Assembly: GCA_037043455.1 (NCBI GenBank) | Contig: JAWPHD010000128.1 | Coordinates: 310,001 to 374,000, forward strand | DNA: 64,000 nucleotides | DNA from: Cyrtodaria siliqua | Lineage: Eukaryota > Mollusca > Bivalvia > Adapedonta > Hiatellidae | Direction of reading: 5' to 3' | Position numbers and translations under genes: made by a program | Notes under the pieces: generated by a model | The model's database searches: none | Told to the model about the DNA's origin: nothing | What the model saw: only the letters and a program-made list of their open reading frames with translations | Part shown: piece after piece, positions 9,553 through 21,100 of the stretch | How the letters are laid out: every line of letters begins with the position of its first letter | Numbering within the stretch: position 1 is the stretch's first letter

Positions 9553-11730
9553 AATTAATTCATGATCATTTCAATATGTTTATGTAATTCATGATCATTT
9601 CAATATGTTTATGTAATTCATGATCATTTCAATAGGTTTATGTAATTCATGATCATTTCAATAGGTTTATGTAATTCATGATCATTTCAATATGTTTGCG
9701 TAATTCATGATCATTTCAATAGGTTTGCGTAATTCATGATCATTTCAATATGTTTGCGTAATTCATGATCATTTCAATATGTTTGCGTAATTCATGATCA
9801 TTTCAATACGTTTAGGTAATTCATGATCATTTCAATATGTTTGCATAATTCATGATCATTTCAATAGGTTTGCGTAATTCATGATCATTTCAATAGGTTT
9901 GCGTAATTCATGATCATTTCAATAGGTTTGCGTAATTCATGATCATTTCAATAGGTTTGCGTAATTCATGATCAATTCAATAGGTTTGCGTAATTCACGA
10001 TCATTTAAATATGTTTACGTAATTCATGATCATTTCAATATTTTGCGTAATTCATGATCATGTCAATATGTTTACATAATTCATGATCATTTCAATATGT
10101 TTAATAATTCATGATCATTTCAATAATTTGCATAATTCATGATCATTTCAATATGTTTACGTAATTCATGATCATTTCAATATTTTGCGTAATTCATGAT
10201 CATTTCAATATGTTTACGTAATTCATGATCATTTCAATATTTTGCGTAATTCATGATGATTTCAATATGTTTATGTAATTCATGATCATTTCAATATGTT
10301 TGAGTAATTCATGATCATTTCAATATGTTTATGTAATTCATGATCATTTCAATGTGTTGACGTAATTCATGATCATTTCATGATCATTTCAATATGTTTA
10401 TGTAATTCATGATCAATTCAATATGTTTATGTAATTCATGATCCAATATGTTTGCGTAATTCATGATCATTTCAATATGTTTGCGTAATTCATGATCATT
10501 TCAATAGGTTTGCGTAATTCATGATCATTTCAATATGTTTGCGTAATTCATGATCATTTCAATATGTTTGCGTAATTCATGATCATTTCAATACGTTTAG
10601 GTAATTCATGATCATTTCAATATGTTTGCATAATTCATGATCATTTCAAAAGGTTTGCGTAATTCATGATCATTTCAATAGGTTTGCGTAATTCATGATC
10701 ATTTCAATAGGTTTGCGTAATTCATGATCATTTCAATAGGTTTGTGTAATTCATGATCAATTCAATAGGTTTGCGTAATTCACGATCATTTAAATATGTT
10801 TACGTAATTCATGATCATTTCAATATTTTGCGTAATTCATGATCATGTCAATATGTTTACATAATTCATGATCATTTCAATAAGTTTAATAATTCATGAT
10901 CATTTCAATAATTTGCGTAATTCATGATCATTTCAATATGTTTACGTAATTCATGATCATTTCAATATTTTGCGTAATTCATGATGATTTCAATATGTTT
11001 ATGTAATTCATGATCATTTCAATATGTTTGAGTAATTCATGATCATTTCAATATGTTTATGTAATTCATGATCATTTCAATATGTTGACGTAATTCATGA
11101 TCATTTCATGATCATTTCAATATGTTTATGTAATTCATGATCATTTCAATATGTTTATGTAATTCATGATCCAATATGTTTGCGTAATTCATGATCATTT
11201 CAATAGGTTTACGTAATTCATGATCATTTCAATATGTTTATGTAATTCATGATCCAATATGTTTGCGTAATTCATGATCATTTCAATATGTTTACGTAAT
11301 TCATGATCTTTCAATATGTTTATGTAATTCATGAACATTTCAATATGTTTATGTAATTCATGATCATTTCAATATGTTTGTGTAATTCATGATCATTTCA
11401 ACATGTTTATGTTATTCATGATCATTTCAATATGTTTGCATAATTCATGATCATTTCAATATGTTTGCGTAATTCATGATCATTTCAATATGTTTACGTA
11501 ATTCATGATCATTTCAATATGTTTATGTAATTCATGATCATTTCAATATGTTTGCATAATTCATGATCATTGCAATAGGTTTGCATAATTCATGATCATT
11601 TCAATATGTTTGCGTAATTCATGATCATTTCAATAGGTTTGCGTAATTCATGATCATTTCAATATGTTTACGTAATTCATGATCATTTCAATATGTTTGC
11701 GTAATTCATGGTCATTTCAATATGTTTATG
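9553..11730. repeat. 29-bp satellite array 1, about 75 copies
   Basis: The unit is aattcatgatcatttcaata plus tgtttgcgt. Each unit carries the palindrome atgatcat, and variation is concentrated in the last nine bases (tgtttgcgt, ggtttgcgt, tgtttatgt, ttttgcgt). Variant order repeats about 730-785 bp apart: acgtttaggtaatt at 9808 and 10593, and gacgtaattcatgatcattt at about 10359 and 11087. That indicates block duplication. Confidence 0.97.
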
Positions 11731-11831
11731 GAGTGAAAACAGATCGAGGCCCTAACATAAAATATGATTTCTGGACCTGTATTTTACTCATTAAATATGG
11801 GACACAAGTTGTTTCTTGCTGATATAATAAA

Positions 11832-12225
11832 TAGAGATTATTTAACTGCTAGTATCGATTATAGGGAAAACCTTTACGAGGTGGTAGACGTGTGGTTCTT
11901 TTCACGAACTAGCATATGCTCGTTCGTGAAAAAACAAAACACGTCTACCATCGAGTGAAGGATTTCCCTATAATCCAACACAGCAGTTAAATAATCTGTT
12001 ATTACATTTTAAATCAGTTTTTGCTTCATTTTAACTGAAATTCTTCGCTTTATTGAACGTTATCGGTGGATGACGTCGACGTCAGCACCACTTTATTGAC
12101 GTCTTAACTCAGTGTCACACACAGTTAGTTATTTTTGTGTTCGGAGTTAGTTATTAATATTTAGCGACTATGAATATTCTTTCACTCAGAAATCCTATTC
12201 TTTCACCGATAGAAATGTAATAACA
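11832..12225. mobile_element. Foldback element D, copy 1
   Basis: The inverted arms atttaactgctagtatcgat and the complement of ataatccaacacagcagtta enclose a second stem (aggtggtagacgtg and cacgtctaccatcg). Downstream text (cagttagttatttttgtgtt, ctttcactcagaaatcc) is shared with 48048-48160 and 52913-53310. No protein. 12226-12489 holds nothing recognised. Confidence 0.7.
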
Positions 12226-12489
12226 TTGTTTTACTTATTTACATTTATATCCCATGTAAGGATTATTAGTAGAATTTGGCACCCATTGCCTGCATTCCCA
12301 AAGGGAACTCTCTTGGATGTACGAGTTATTTTCGATGCCAGGTTGTCTTGCTTTTTCTTCATGCCCTTTTCCATGTTAAAATTCGGAGCACTTTCCAAGC
12401 CCCACAATTAACATATCCCAAAATTGCTGGTGCATTCGATGAATGGGTAAATTAGTCCATTTATATGGTCACCAGAGCTGTCTGAACTG

Positions 12490-12735
12490 CATGGTTTATA
12501 TACTTTTTTTTTTTTTGCATGGTGTTTTTCGTCATTTTTAGCACCTGTTATGCCATACATGATGGTCGGTATTATGTGTAAGAGGCACACCATCCCCTTT
12601 TTGCTGGGTAGAATCAGTACTGTATACCTTCTGCCATCCGTAGGAATCGATACTCTCACTTGACAAGTTGAGTTCCCTGTGGGATTCGAACCCACAGCGG
12701 TGAGAGAGAGCGATTTACATCCAGCGTCTATACTA
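12490..12735 (-). repeat. SINE-C copy with A-rich tail
   Basis: On the minus strand the T-arm-like gctgtgggttcgaatcccac is followed by ctcaacttgtcaagtgagag and ctgattctacccagc. The copy ends in a run of about 13 A at 12503-12516. The poly-A contrasts with the attca tail of SINE-J. Confidence 0.75.
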
Positions 12736-12993
12736 TCCGTGCCATGGAGGTATATACATGGTCACAAACACATTCATCGTTCAGTACTTACGGTGTGTAT
12801 AGAGTTTATCAATCTTTAATCTAAAATTGTCTTGATTGCTTATTTGATGTTAAACAGTAAAGTATTGAACAGACTTTCTTTTGCCATATTCTGCTATGCA
12901 TCCTAAACACATTTTTCTGTCAGAAAGCTTTTTTAACAATGAAATGTGTCAAAGGGAAACAGAAAGTCAAATCAATTCTGAGACTAAACATAC

Positions 12994-13141
12994 CAGAACC
13001 AATAAAACTAACTTTGGATAGGGCCTCTTTTTGTTGGGCAGGATTTAAAGTTCCCCGGCCATGTTTTGTTTCATGAACATGTTTATTTAAATCGAAATCA
13101 ATACACAACGATAGATATTTACAATTCACACACTGCAATAT
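12994..13141 (-). CDS. Candidate internal exon, C2H2 zinc-finger-like
   Basis: Seen: a 148-bp segment preceded on the minus strand by a strong acceptor (tcttattctctcttttcaca then g) and followed by a consensus donor, gtatgt. Only one of the three frames is open. It encodes 49 codons with Cys-x2-Cys, then Leu-x2-His and a second His five residues later (CVNCK ... LNKHVHETKH). Known: this spacing resembles a C2H2 zinc finger, slightly longer than canonical between Cys and His. Inferred: an internal exon of a minus-strand gene, starting in phase 0 and leaving phase 1. Exon 47593-47820 ends in phase 0 and could splice to it. A weaker donor (gttagt) 19 bp earlier would give a shorter exon. No later exon was found with confidence. 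The gene is not identified. Confidence 0.6.
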
Positions 13142-13508
13142 CTGTGAAAAGAGAGAATAAGATTTTATTTATCTGGCAACAATTGTGCAGCTATACAATT
13201 CAGATTTACCTCATTTCCCCATGCAGTCACCCAGTGGGAAAAGTAGTATCTGCGTCATGCAAATAATACTTATTTTTACATACAACTTAGTAGCGGATTT
13301 AAATATACAGTATGTTTCTCTCCGGGACTATCAAGAAATGTTTATATGATGTTTAAGAGTTAATTTTGTTAATTGATATACTACAAACAGGGTGGCTTCA
13401 TCTTTAATCATCAAGCTTGTAGTAATATTCATTATTAGCATGCTTTTTTGTTCATAAACATTTAATTACAGGGGTGAATTTATACAGAGCCAAGTTTAAT
13501 AGGTCTTT
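13142..13508. other. Presumed intron sequence, no feature
   Basis: AT-rich and without a recognised repeat. Its left edge is the polypyrimidine tract of the candidate exon. Confidence 0.4.
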
Positions 13509-13711
13509 TAAACCCTTAGCCTGCTTAAAGGGCGACTACAATATTAAGCCTGACTACAATACTAAGCCTTTGCGTCCATTGTAAACCCAGATACAGTGTC
13601 TGGCTGCTCATCAGTCATTTCTCCAAAACACCCCTTTGTAACAAAAATGGAACTGTCTAAATCTAAAGAAAGAACAGTCCATTATACATTCATAGTGGGC
13701 TAAGGGTTAAA
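13509..13711. mobile_element. MITE-I copy 1
   Basis: The ends are inverted: ttaaacccttagcctgctta and agtgggctaagggttaaa. The body (gcgtccattgtaaacccaga, gtctggctgct, catcagtcatt, aaacacccctttgt, agaacagtccattata) matches 52676-52897. Non-coding and about 200 bp. Confidence 0.8.
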
Positions 13712-13844
13712 CAACAATTCAACATCTTGGAAGGATTTGGTGTAAGAAATTTCTTGAAGTTGAAGTTTGCATTAAATTTTATATGGTATTCCAAGATTGT
13801 TCATTCATAAATATCACTGGTAAATCATTAATCAATATCATGAG

Positions 13845-13852
13845 ATATTTTC
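13845..13852. repeat. 8-bp target site duplication, left
   Basis: atattttc, identical to 15197-15204 on the other side of the foldback. Confidence 0.8.
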
Positions 13853-15196
13853 CACAGGTTGAAGGAACGTGTTGGGACTGAAAAAAAAATTTGAAAAAAA
13901 AAAAAATTTGAAAAAAAAAAAAATTTGAAAAAAAAGTCTGAAAAAAAAAAAAGTCTGAAAAAAAAACATTTTTTTTTTTTTTGGACTACATTTGTACACA
14001 CACCTCAAAACATCAAATAAATGAAAAACTGTACACCAAAAACAATCCTACCCAAAATTCTAACCCCGTGTAAGAAGGTTGAAAGAACGTGTTGGGACTG
14101 AAAAAAAAAGTCTGAAAAAAAAAAAAATTTGAAAAAAAATAAATTTGAAAAAAAAGTCTGAAAAAAAAAAAGTCTGAAAAAAAAACATTTTTTTTTTTTT
14201 TGGACTACATTTGTACACACACCTCAAAACATCAAATAAATGAAAAACTGTACACCAAAAACAATCCTACCCAAAATTCTAACCCCGTGTAAGAGATATG
14301 AACAAGGTCACTAAGAGCTCGTTGGAGACTTTTCACATCATGTGTTTCCATCCTCGATTAGAAATCACACATTCAACATTTTTTCAAATCTACTTGCGAG
14401 TTCCATCAAAATATGAACATTCTTTCAAAAAAAGTTTACTTCAAACCCCAATTCGAACCAGTTTTTTTGCTACGAACATTGAAAGTCCAAAAAGAGCTAA
14501 CATCACCGAGGTCGGCAGTTTACAATTAGGATTTCGCACCGTCTAACTCGGACAGACGGTGCGAATGCATCTACTTCCCTGGGCAAAAGTTACACGTTCC
14601 GCGAGAAGAATCGTCTTTTTGGGCGCTATTGACGGATATAAATGCAGGTAATTGCTATAAATCGATCAATGAATACGTACTGTAACGATCCCGTGTAAAA
14701 ATATTGCTGGTATCCCTAAAATGAGAGTTTTATCGGCTTTTCCGTGTCGGTGCATTTTTCAAAATCCTAATTGTAAACTGCCGACCTCGGTGATGTTCGC
14801 TCTTTTTGGACTTTCAATGTTCGTAGCAAAAAAACTGGTTGGAATTGGGGTTTGAAGTAAACTTTTTTTGAAAGTATGTTCATATTTTGATGGAACTCGC
14901 AAGTAGATTTGAAAAAATGTTGAATGTGTGATTTGTAATCGAGGATGGAAACACATGATGTGAAAAGTCTCCAATGAGCTCTTAGTGACCTTGTTCATAT
15001 CTCTTACACGGGGTTAGAATTTTGGGTAGGATTGTTTTTGGTGTACAGTTTTTCATTTATTTGATGTTTTGAGGTTGTGTACAAATGTAGTCCAAAAAAA
15101 AAATAATTATTTTTCAGACTTTTTCAAAAAAAAAAAATTCAAATTTTTTTTTTTTCAAATTTTTTTTTCAGTCCCAACACGTTCCTTCAACCTGTG
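13853..15196. mobile_element. 1344-bp foldback element, hAT-like
   Basis: The termini are cacaggttgaaggaacgtgt and its exact complement acacgttccttcaacctgtg, flanked by a perfect 8-bp duplication. The long inverted arms (about 14000-14540 and 14758-15180) are nearly identical and surround a 217-bp non-palindromic centre (14541-14757). The left arm also has a tandem duplication of its outer 220 bp (a tttgaaaaa/tctgaaaaa block then ggactacatttgtacacaca). An 8-bp duplication is typical of hAT (also P) elements. The paired 80-residue frames at 14298-14546 and 14759-14998 mirror each other because of the palindrome and are not genes. Confidence 0.85.
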
Positions 15197-15204
15197 ATAT
15201 TTTC
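15197..15204. repeat. 8-bp target site duplication, right
   Basis: atattttc, the partner of 13845-13852. Confidence 0.8.
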
Positions 15205-15207
15205 ATG

Positions 15208-15425
15208 ATAGTGTGTCCAGACAGTTGTGTAAAATGATACACTTATCACTAGAGTAAGTCCAGTCCTTGTGGGACCAGGAATCTTTATGTAAGGAAGCTA
15301 TCAAGCTGGTTCGCAGAACATTGGTGGTTCTACTCAGGTGACACCCATGCATGAAAATTGCATGAAGGGGCACTTCATGGGGTCTTCGCGATCGATCCTC
15401 CATCAAAAAGCTGGTAATTCACCAT
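15208..15425 (+). repeat. Nin-DC/Meta-type SINE, diverged
   Basis: The central text gtggttctactcaggtgaca, ccatgcatgaaaat and ggggcacttcatggggtctt resembles the deeply conserved SINE domain known as Nin-DC, recalled from the literature. The same domain is at 48612-48785 and 62360-62625. The tRNA-like head is not clear in this copy. Confidence 0.65.
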
Positions 15426-15957
15426 ATGACATTACGTGGTCCGAGTATTAACTTTCATACCCTATCCAACGCCTTCTCCAAGAAGCGAAAACGGGGTTGG
15501 CTGGGGTATGAAATAAAACCTTAATTTCAGCTTAAAATTTTGCATATTGTAAAATTAAAAAATTTAATAGGTAAATGTAAACAGGTTATTGCATTTTTTT
15601 TCAGTAAAAAATTGTTTTAAACATGTTTTCTTGCAAAATATCCATTATAAAGTCCTGCTAATCTTAGCTTTCCGATCTCTTAATGGAATTAAGGCAGGAC
15701 CACGTAATGACCTTACAACTGTTGGTGCGACTTTAAATTCCAATTCAGTTCAATTCATTACAGTAAGTATAGTCACCAGGGCCCTGTCTCAAATTTTAAA
15801 ATCATTCGTTTTTTATCACCTAGGCATTCAAAGTAGACGATTATGTATCCATGTAGTGCAGAAATATCACATGTATAAGAAAACGAAATGAAATCCAGTT
15901 TTTTTGAAAAGTGTAATTTATAGTGAAGCCTTAGAGTTTTATGAAATTGATTTATAA
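15426..15957. other. Hairpin and otherwise unassigned sequence
   Basis: An imperfect hairpin at 15459-15512 pairs cataccctatccaacgcc with ggggttggctggggtatg. At 15669-15761 an open frame ends at a consensus donor (cattaca then gtaagtatag), but the acceptor tract is weak, so no exon is called. Confidence 0.45.
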
Positions 15958-17220
15958 ACAAGAGGTCAATGACCTTGAAGCTCTACTGATTGATTTTGAT
16001 TTCAGGAAGTAGTCGCTACAAACTTGTTTTTTGAAAATCTATTTTTAGCCGTGGTGGCCATCTTGAATTTCCGGCCGACCTGAAATTTTGCTAGGGTCAA
16101 TTAGACATCAAGAGCAATATTCCTGTGAAGTTTCATGAAAATCCGTCAAGTAGTTTCAGAGGAGTAGTCGCTACAAGTTTTCATTATATAACTCTATGTA
16201 AACAAAGATGGCCGCTGACAGCCATGTTTAACATTGAATCAAAAAAATGTTCGACTCGGATAACCACCATGTCATGCTGATCATTTTAGAAAAAGTCCCA
16301 TATCAATATCACTTATAGTTTTCAAGAAGTAGTCGCTACAAACTTATTTTTTTTAAATCTATTTTTAGCTGTGGCGGCCATCTTGAATTTCTTGCCGATC
16401 TGAAATTTTGCTAGGATCAATTAGACATCAAGAGCAACATTCCTGTGAAGTTTCATGAAAATCCGTCACATATTTTCAGAGGAGTAGTCGCTACAAGTTT
16501 TCATTATATAACTCTATGTAAAGAAAGATGGCCGCTGACAGCCATGTTTAACATCGAATCAAAACGATTTTTGACAAGGACCAACATCATGTCATGCTGA
16601 TCATTTTAGAAAAAGTCCCATATCAATATCACTTATAGTTTTCAAGAAGTAGTCGCTACAAACTTGTATTTTGAAAATCTATTTTTAGCCTTGGCGGCCA
16701 TCTTGAATTTCCGGCCGACCTGAAATTTTGCTAGGATCAATTAGACATCAAGCGCAACATTCCTGTGAAGTTTCATAAAAATCCGTCAAGTAGTTTCAGA
16801 GGAGTAGTCGCTACAAGTTTTTCATTATATAACTCTATGTAAACAAAGATGGCCACTGGCAGCCATGTTTAATGTCGAATCAAAATAATGTTTGACTCGG
16901 ATAACCATCATGTCATGCTGATCATTTTAGAAAAAGTCCCATATCAATATCCCTTATAGTTTTCAACAAGTAGTCGCTACAAACATGTTTTTTAAAAACC
17001 TATTTTTAGATTTGGCGGCCATCTTGGATTTCAAATCTATATGAATTTTTGCTAGGATCAACTAGACTTCATGGGAAACATTTCTGTAAAGTTTTATGAA
17101 AATCCATTCAGTAGTTTCAGAGGAGTAGTCGCTACAAAAAAAAGTTGACTGACAGACGGACGGACAGATGGACACCGCACCACGGTATATGCTCTGCTGA
17201 TCTCTGATCAGTAGAGCTAA
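15958..17220 (+). mobile_element. HLE-1 copy 1, Helitron-like non-autonomous
   Basis: The 5' end is acaagaggtcaatgaccttg then aagctctactgat. The 3' end is a stem-loop, agctctgctgatc tct gatcagtagagct, closing in CTAA. The 5' agctctactgat is the inverted complement of the terminal atcagtagagct. Between lie about four tandem ~330-bp units (gtagtcgctacaaacttg, ggcggccatcttgaattt, gtttcatgaaaatccgtcaa). A gacggacggacagatgg block precedes the hairpin. This layout fits Helitron/Helentron-derived elements such as HINEs and bivalve pearl elements. No Rep/helicase protein is encoded. Confidence 0.75.
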
Positions 17221-18196
17221 AAATGGGGCAAGTTGTTTCATAAAACGGGGCTCTGACCTTCTTCAGGAATCTTGCGCAAAGTAATACATTCCCTAATGTT
17301 ATAAACTGGAAAATATATTCGAACAGGCTTCTTTTTTCACGTAAAAACAAATTCCCTCATTTTTAGCAAAAGTCACTAAAGGCGCTTTTTTATATTATAC
17401 TTTTATATATGTCTTTTTTATATCATTGATGTCCATTTTGCCGATATAAAAATTAAGGCAGCACCTTCTTAGCTTGGTCCCTTATAGACTTCTTTAGAGG
17501 ATGTAAATATCGGTCCTTTCCAACTGCAAAACATTATATATTTTTTTAAATCTTGAGAAAACAAAATCCCAATTTTGTAAAAAAAAAAAAAAAATCCTAT
17601 AATGTTACGAAAATTGTCAGATACGGTAACAATTAAGGTTGCACAGCTTCGTTTTCAAATGAGTTTTAACAAGCTGCTATTGTTAAACTGAATCAGAAGG
17701 ATAATTACGCCTAATATCTGCCCTCAAAACTAATTCTCACACAAATATCACAGTCTCTCAAGAAACACAAGCTGTTGACAATTTAATTATAAAGCTTAAT
17801 ATAAAAGCATTGCATTAGCATAATTATAATTACATAATATGCAAATCTGATCAATCGCCTAGGGAGATACGTTCTGAATCGAGAGACTTACAGTAATCCA
17901 TTTTTACCAGCATGTCCGGTGGTCGCAATCAGGAATAATTTATGGTATTTCCAGAATTAGGTGTATTGTTGCAATTGCAGGCCTGGATCTATGGGTCCAT
18001 GCCTGCCATATTAGCAGTAACAATAATTCAGAAAATAAATTATTACTACTTTACTGAAGAGGATGAAAAAATAACTCAACACCAACATAATTTTTGCAAC
18101 ATCGAAATTATGTGTAATGTGCTAAGAACATTTTTTAAAAGTTACACCCCCTTATTTACCTCATGTCCTGGATCTGCTACTGTATACATGCCATTA
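17221..18196. other. No supported feature
   Basis: AT-rich sequence with poly-A and poly-T runs (17577-17594). A 101-residue plus-strand frame starting at 17942 runs straight into MITE-1 and HLE-1 sequence, so it is not considered real. Confidence 0.45.
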
Positions 18197-19520
18197 TTAA
18201 AGGGACAATGTCTGAAACGTTTAGCTTATAAAACAAGAGGTCAATGACATTGAAGCTCTACTGATAGGTTTTTGATAGCTAGATCAGCATTCCTGTGAAG
18301 TTTCATGAAAATCTGTCAAGTAGTTTCAGAGGAGTAGTCACTACAAGTTTTCATTATATAACGCTATGTAAACAAAGACGGCCACTGGTGGCCATGTTTA
18401 ACATCACATCAAAATAATTTTTGACGGATCAACATCATGTCATACCGGTCATTTAAGAAAAAGTCCCATATCAATATCACTTATAGTTTTCAAGAAGTTA
18501 CAAATTTGTATTTTGAAAATCTACTTTTAGCCATGGCGGCCATCTTGAATTTCCGGCCAACCTAACATTTTGCTAGGGTCAATTAGACATCAAGAGCAAC
18601 ATTCCTGTGAAGTTTCATGGAAATCCGTAAAGTAGTTTCAGAGGAGTAGTCGCTACAAGTTTTTACTAAATAACTCTATGTAAACAAAGATGGCCACTGG
18701 CAGCCATGTTTAACGCCGAATCAAAACGATTTTCGACAAGAACCAACCTCATGTCATGCTGATCATTTTAGAAAAAGTCCCATATCAATATCACTTAAGA
18801 GTTTTCAAGAAGTAGTCGCTACAAACTTGTTTTTTAAAAATCTATTTTTAGATTTGACGGCCATCTTGGATTTCACATCAACATGAATTTTTGCTAGGAT
18901 CAACTAGACTTCATGGGCAATATTTCTGTTAAGTTTCATGAAAATCCATTCAGTAGTTTCAGAGGAATAGTCGCTACAAAACATGTTTACGGACAGACAG
19001 ACGGACGGACAACGGACACCGCACCACGGCATAAGCTCTGCTGATCTCTGATCAGTAGAGCTAAAAACAACAACAACAAAATATTTGATTAACATTCAAC
19101 AACTACCATTATTGAATATTTACTAACTAGAAACAAGATGTTTTGACAGAATTCAGTATCGGTAAACAAAAGTTCCGCTTTGTGCGATTGAACTCCAAGC
19201 CGACACTAAAATTACACTCTTGGGTAATAATAGACGAGCACGTAACCGATTGAGATAGACAGGTAAGTGATGTAACGCAAGACCTAATATGATTAAAACC
19301 TTATGCACTTATGGTTGTCATGCCAGCAACATAAATATAAATAATGCGGTCCCAGGAATGTTTACATGAAATAAATTTCACGATTTTTTCACAATTTCAT
19401 TACAACGGACTTATTTGGGTCTATGTTCATGTTTCCATCCACACATTTAGTTGAATGAAAATCAGAAAATTATTTGATTATGCTCAATATATGCTTTACT
19501 TATAAGCAGTGTCCTTTTAA
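18197..19520 (-). mobile_element. MITE-1 copy C, split by HLE-1
   Basis: It starts TTAAAGGGACAATGTCTG and ends gcagtgtccttttaaag, both with TTAA. The body beyond 19065 (aatatttactaactagaaac, gaattcagtatcggt, acactaaaattacactc) matches copies A and B. HLE-1 interrupts it after agcttataaaac. Confidence 0.75.
18233..19064 (+). mobile_element. HLE-1 copy 2 inside MITE-1 copy C
   Basis: Same 5' and 3' ends as copy 1, with fewer internal ~330-bp units (about 2.5). It closes with gatctctgatcagtagagct then aa. Its insertion in a MITE gives an internal empty-site comparison. Confidence 0.8.
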
Positions 19521-19960
19521 AGGAACACACAGATCATCCAGAATTTACTTAGCTCAATAGGTCAATAGGGCAAGATACCACATATATAGAGAATATAATG
19601 TTAGTGCCTGATCACATACAGTTTATCAGGTGAGGCTGAGAAAGAAATGAAGTCCGAGGCTGTGCTGAGGGCTTCATTTTTTGGATACGACCAAGCACTA
19701 ACATGATATTCTATTTATCATCTTGATAGTTTAAAATCATTTAATTTACCTTCATTTTCTTCCCATTTTTTTCCTTTCAAAAATACCCAGATGTCATCAA
19801 ATATACCCTGACGTCATCAAAAGACGTGCTGACGTCATGAAATGTGGTGCACCTGACGGGATAGGAACGTAACTGCTGAGATAAAGTTTTATCTCAGGCA
19901 CTCTGTTTCTCGGCAGAATTATGCAGATCCACATGATAAAGTATGTTAGTATGTTCTTAA
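19521..19960. other. No supported feature
   Basis: AT-rich. A tgacgtca-like word (cctgacgtcatcaa, gctgacgtcatgaa) recurs near 19800-19850. No gene seen. Confidence 0.4.
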
Positions 19961-19961
19961 A

Positions 19962-20096
19962 AATAATTAGGAATCTATTCGATAAGAGTAGGCACGGTTC
20001 CCGGATTCCTATGTATCTTTCCCCTCTATCTGGGGCGGCTCTAAATAACCTATACTGTGTTGATGAGCCGTTAAACAACATTCAATTCAATTCTTA
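19962..20096 (+). repeat. SINE-J copy, 5' truncated
   Basis: taggaatctattcgataaga, ggttcccggattcctatgta, ggggcggctctaaataacct and gttgatgagccgttaaacaa, ending in an attcaattcaatt tail. Matches 33654-33894. Confidence 0.85.
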
Positions 20097-20154
20097 AAAA
20101 TAAATTGAAATGGTCAATGATTTTGGACAAAGAGTCCATTACTTACATGGACAT

Positions 20155-20278
20155 TACACAGTATGTGAAGTCACTGAGCTTTAGTCCAGATATATCCCTA
20201 TTGAGAGGTTTACACAGTACACGACGTCACTGAGCTTTAGACCAGATAGATCCCTATTGAGAGTTAAAAATCTCAAAT
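20155..20278. repeat. ~57-bp tandem duplication
   Basis: tcactgagctttag, ccagata and atccctattgagag occur twice in a row. Confidence 0.8.
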
Positions 20279-20338
20279 TGTACAAATTGACTAAAACAAC
20301 ACAGAAATATGTAAAAAAAATAAAAAAGTTCTTTCATG

Positions 20339-20363
20339 GGGGAGTGGGGTGGGGGGAGGGAGC
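20339..20363 (+). other. G-quadruplex-type motif
   Basis: ggggagtggggtggggggag followed by ggag gives four closely spaced G tracts able to form a quadruplex on the plus strand. No gene is linked to it. Confidence 0.6.
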
Positions 20364-20399
20364 CCATGCCCCAATATCGGTGAAGTATGAATAAGATGC

Positions 20400-21100
20400 A
20401 TATAATGCTATAAGAAATCCCATACCAAAATTATAGATAAATACATGCTTACATGCAAACCTAAATCTGCCATTATTGCACATTTTATTGGCCATCACAA
20501 TTTGAGTTCCATGGGAGCCCAGAATTTGCAGAAGACAAAATTATTTATCCAACCCTTTACAACATACTATAAGGAAACCAATTCCAAAATTTAGTTCAGC
20601 TATGACAAGAAATGTAAGAGATATAGACCTGTAAACACAGCTTACACGCAAAATTTGATGTGAAACAGACACATTTTAAGAAATTGGGTCCCATGGGAGC
20701 CCAGGGGTTACAGGAACCAAAATTACTTAAGCAGTCCTTAAAATAATGCTATAAGGAAGCTAATGGCCAAATTTGGTTGTGCTAGGGTAAGAATTGTAAG
20801 AGACATAGAATTGTAAACACAGCTTACACGCAAAATTTGATGTGAAATGGGACACATTTTATGGGCTATCATAATTTGGGTTCCATGGGAGCCCAGGGGT
20901 TACAGGAACCAAAATTGCTTATGCAGCCCTCAAGATAATGCTATAAGGAAGCCCATGGTCAAATTTGGTTGTGCTAGGATAAGAAATGTAAGAGATATAG
21001 ACTTGTAAACACAGCTTACACGCAAACCTTGATGTGGGACGCTGACGCCGACCCCGTGGTGATTACATAAGCTCTCTTATTCTTCGAATAGTCGAGCTAA
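20400..21100 (+). mobile_element. HLE-6, Helitron-like, 3' complete
   Basis: Three diverged ~200-bp units share gttccatgggagcccag, aaatttggttgtgctagg and gtaaacacagcttacacgca. The 3' end is agctctcttattc ttc gaatagtcgagct then aa, a terminal stem-loop closing in CTAA like HLE-1. The 5' boundary is not resolved. Confidence 0.6.

Noticed and set aside
9553..11730. Possible CRISPR-like array with 29-bp repeats
   Set aside because: There are no unique spacers. The whole 29-bp unit repeats, and the sequence is clearly eukaryotic.
14298..14998. Two similar ~80-residue proteins in opposite orientation
   Set aside because: They are the two arms of the same palindromic transposon. A mirrored frame is expected.
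15669..15761. Possible plus-strand exon ending at gtaagtatag
   Set aside because: The donor is good but the acceptor is weak, the peptide is short, and the region also contains hairpin repeat sequence.
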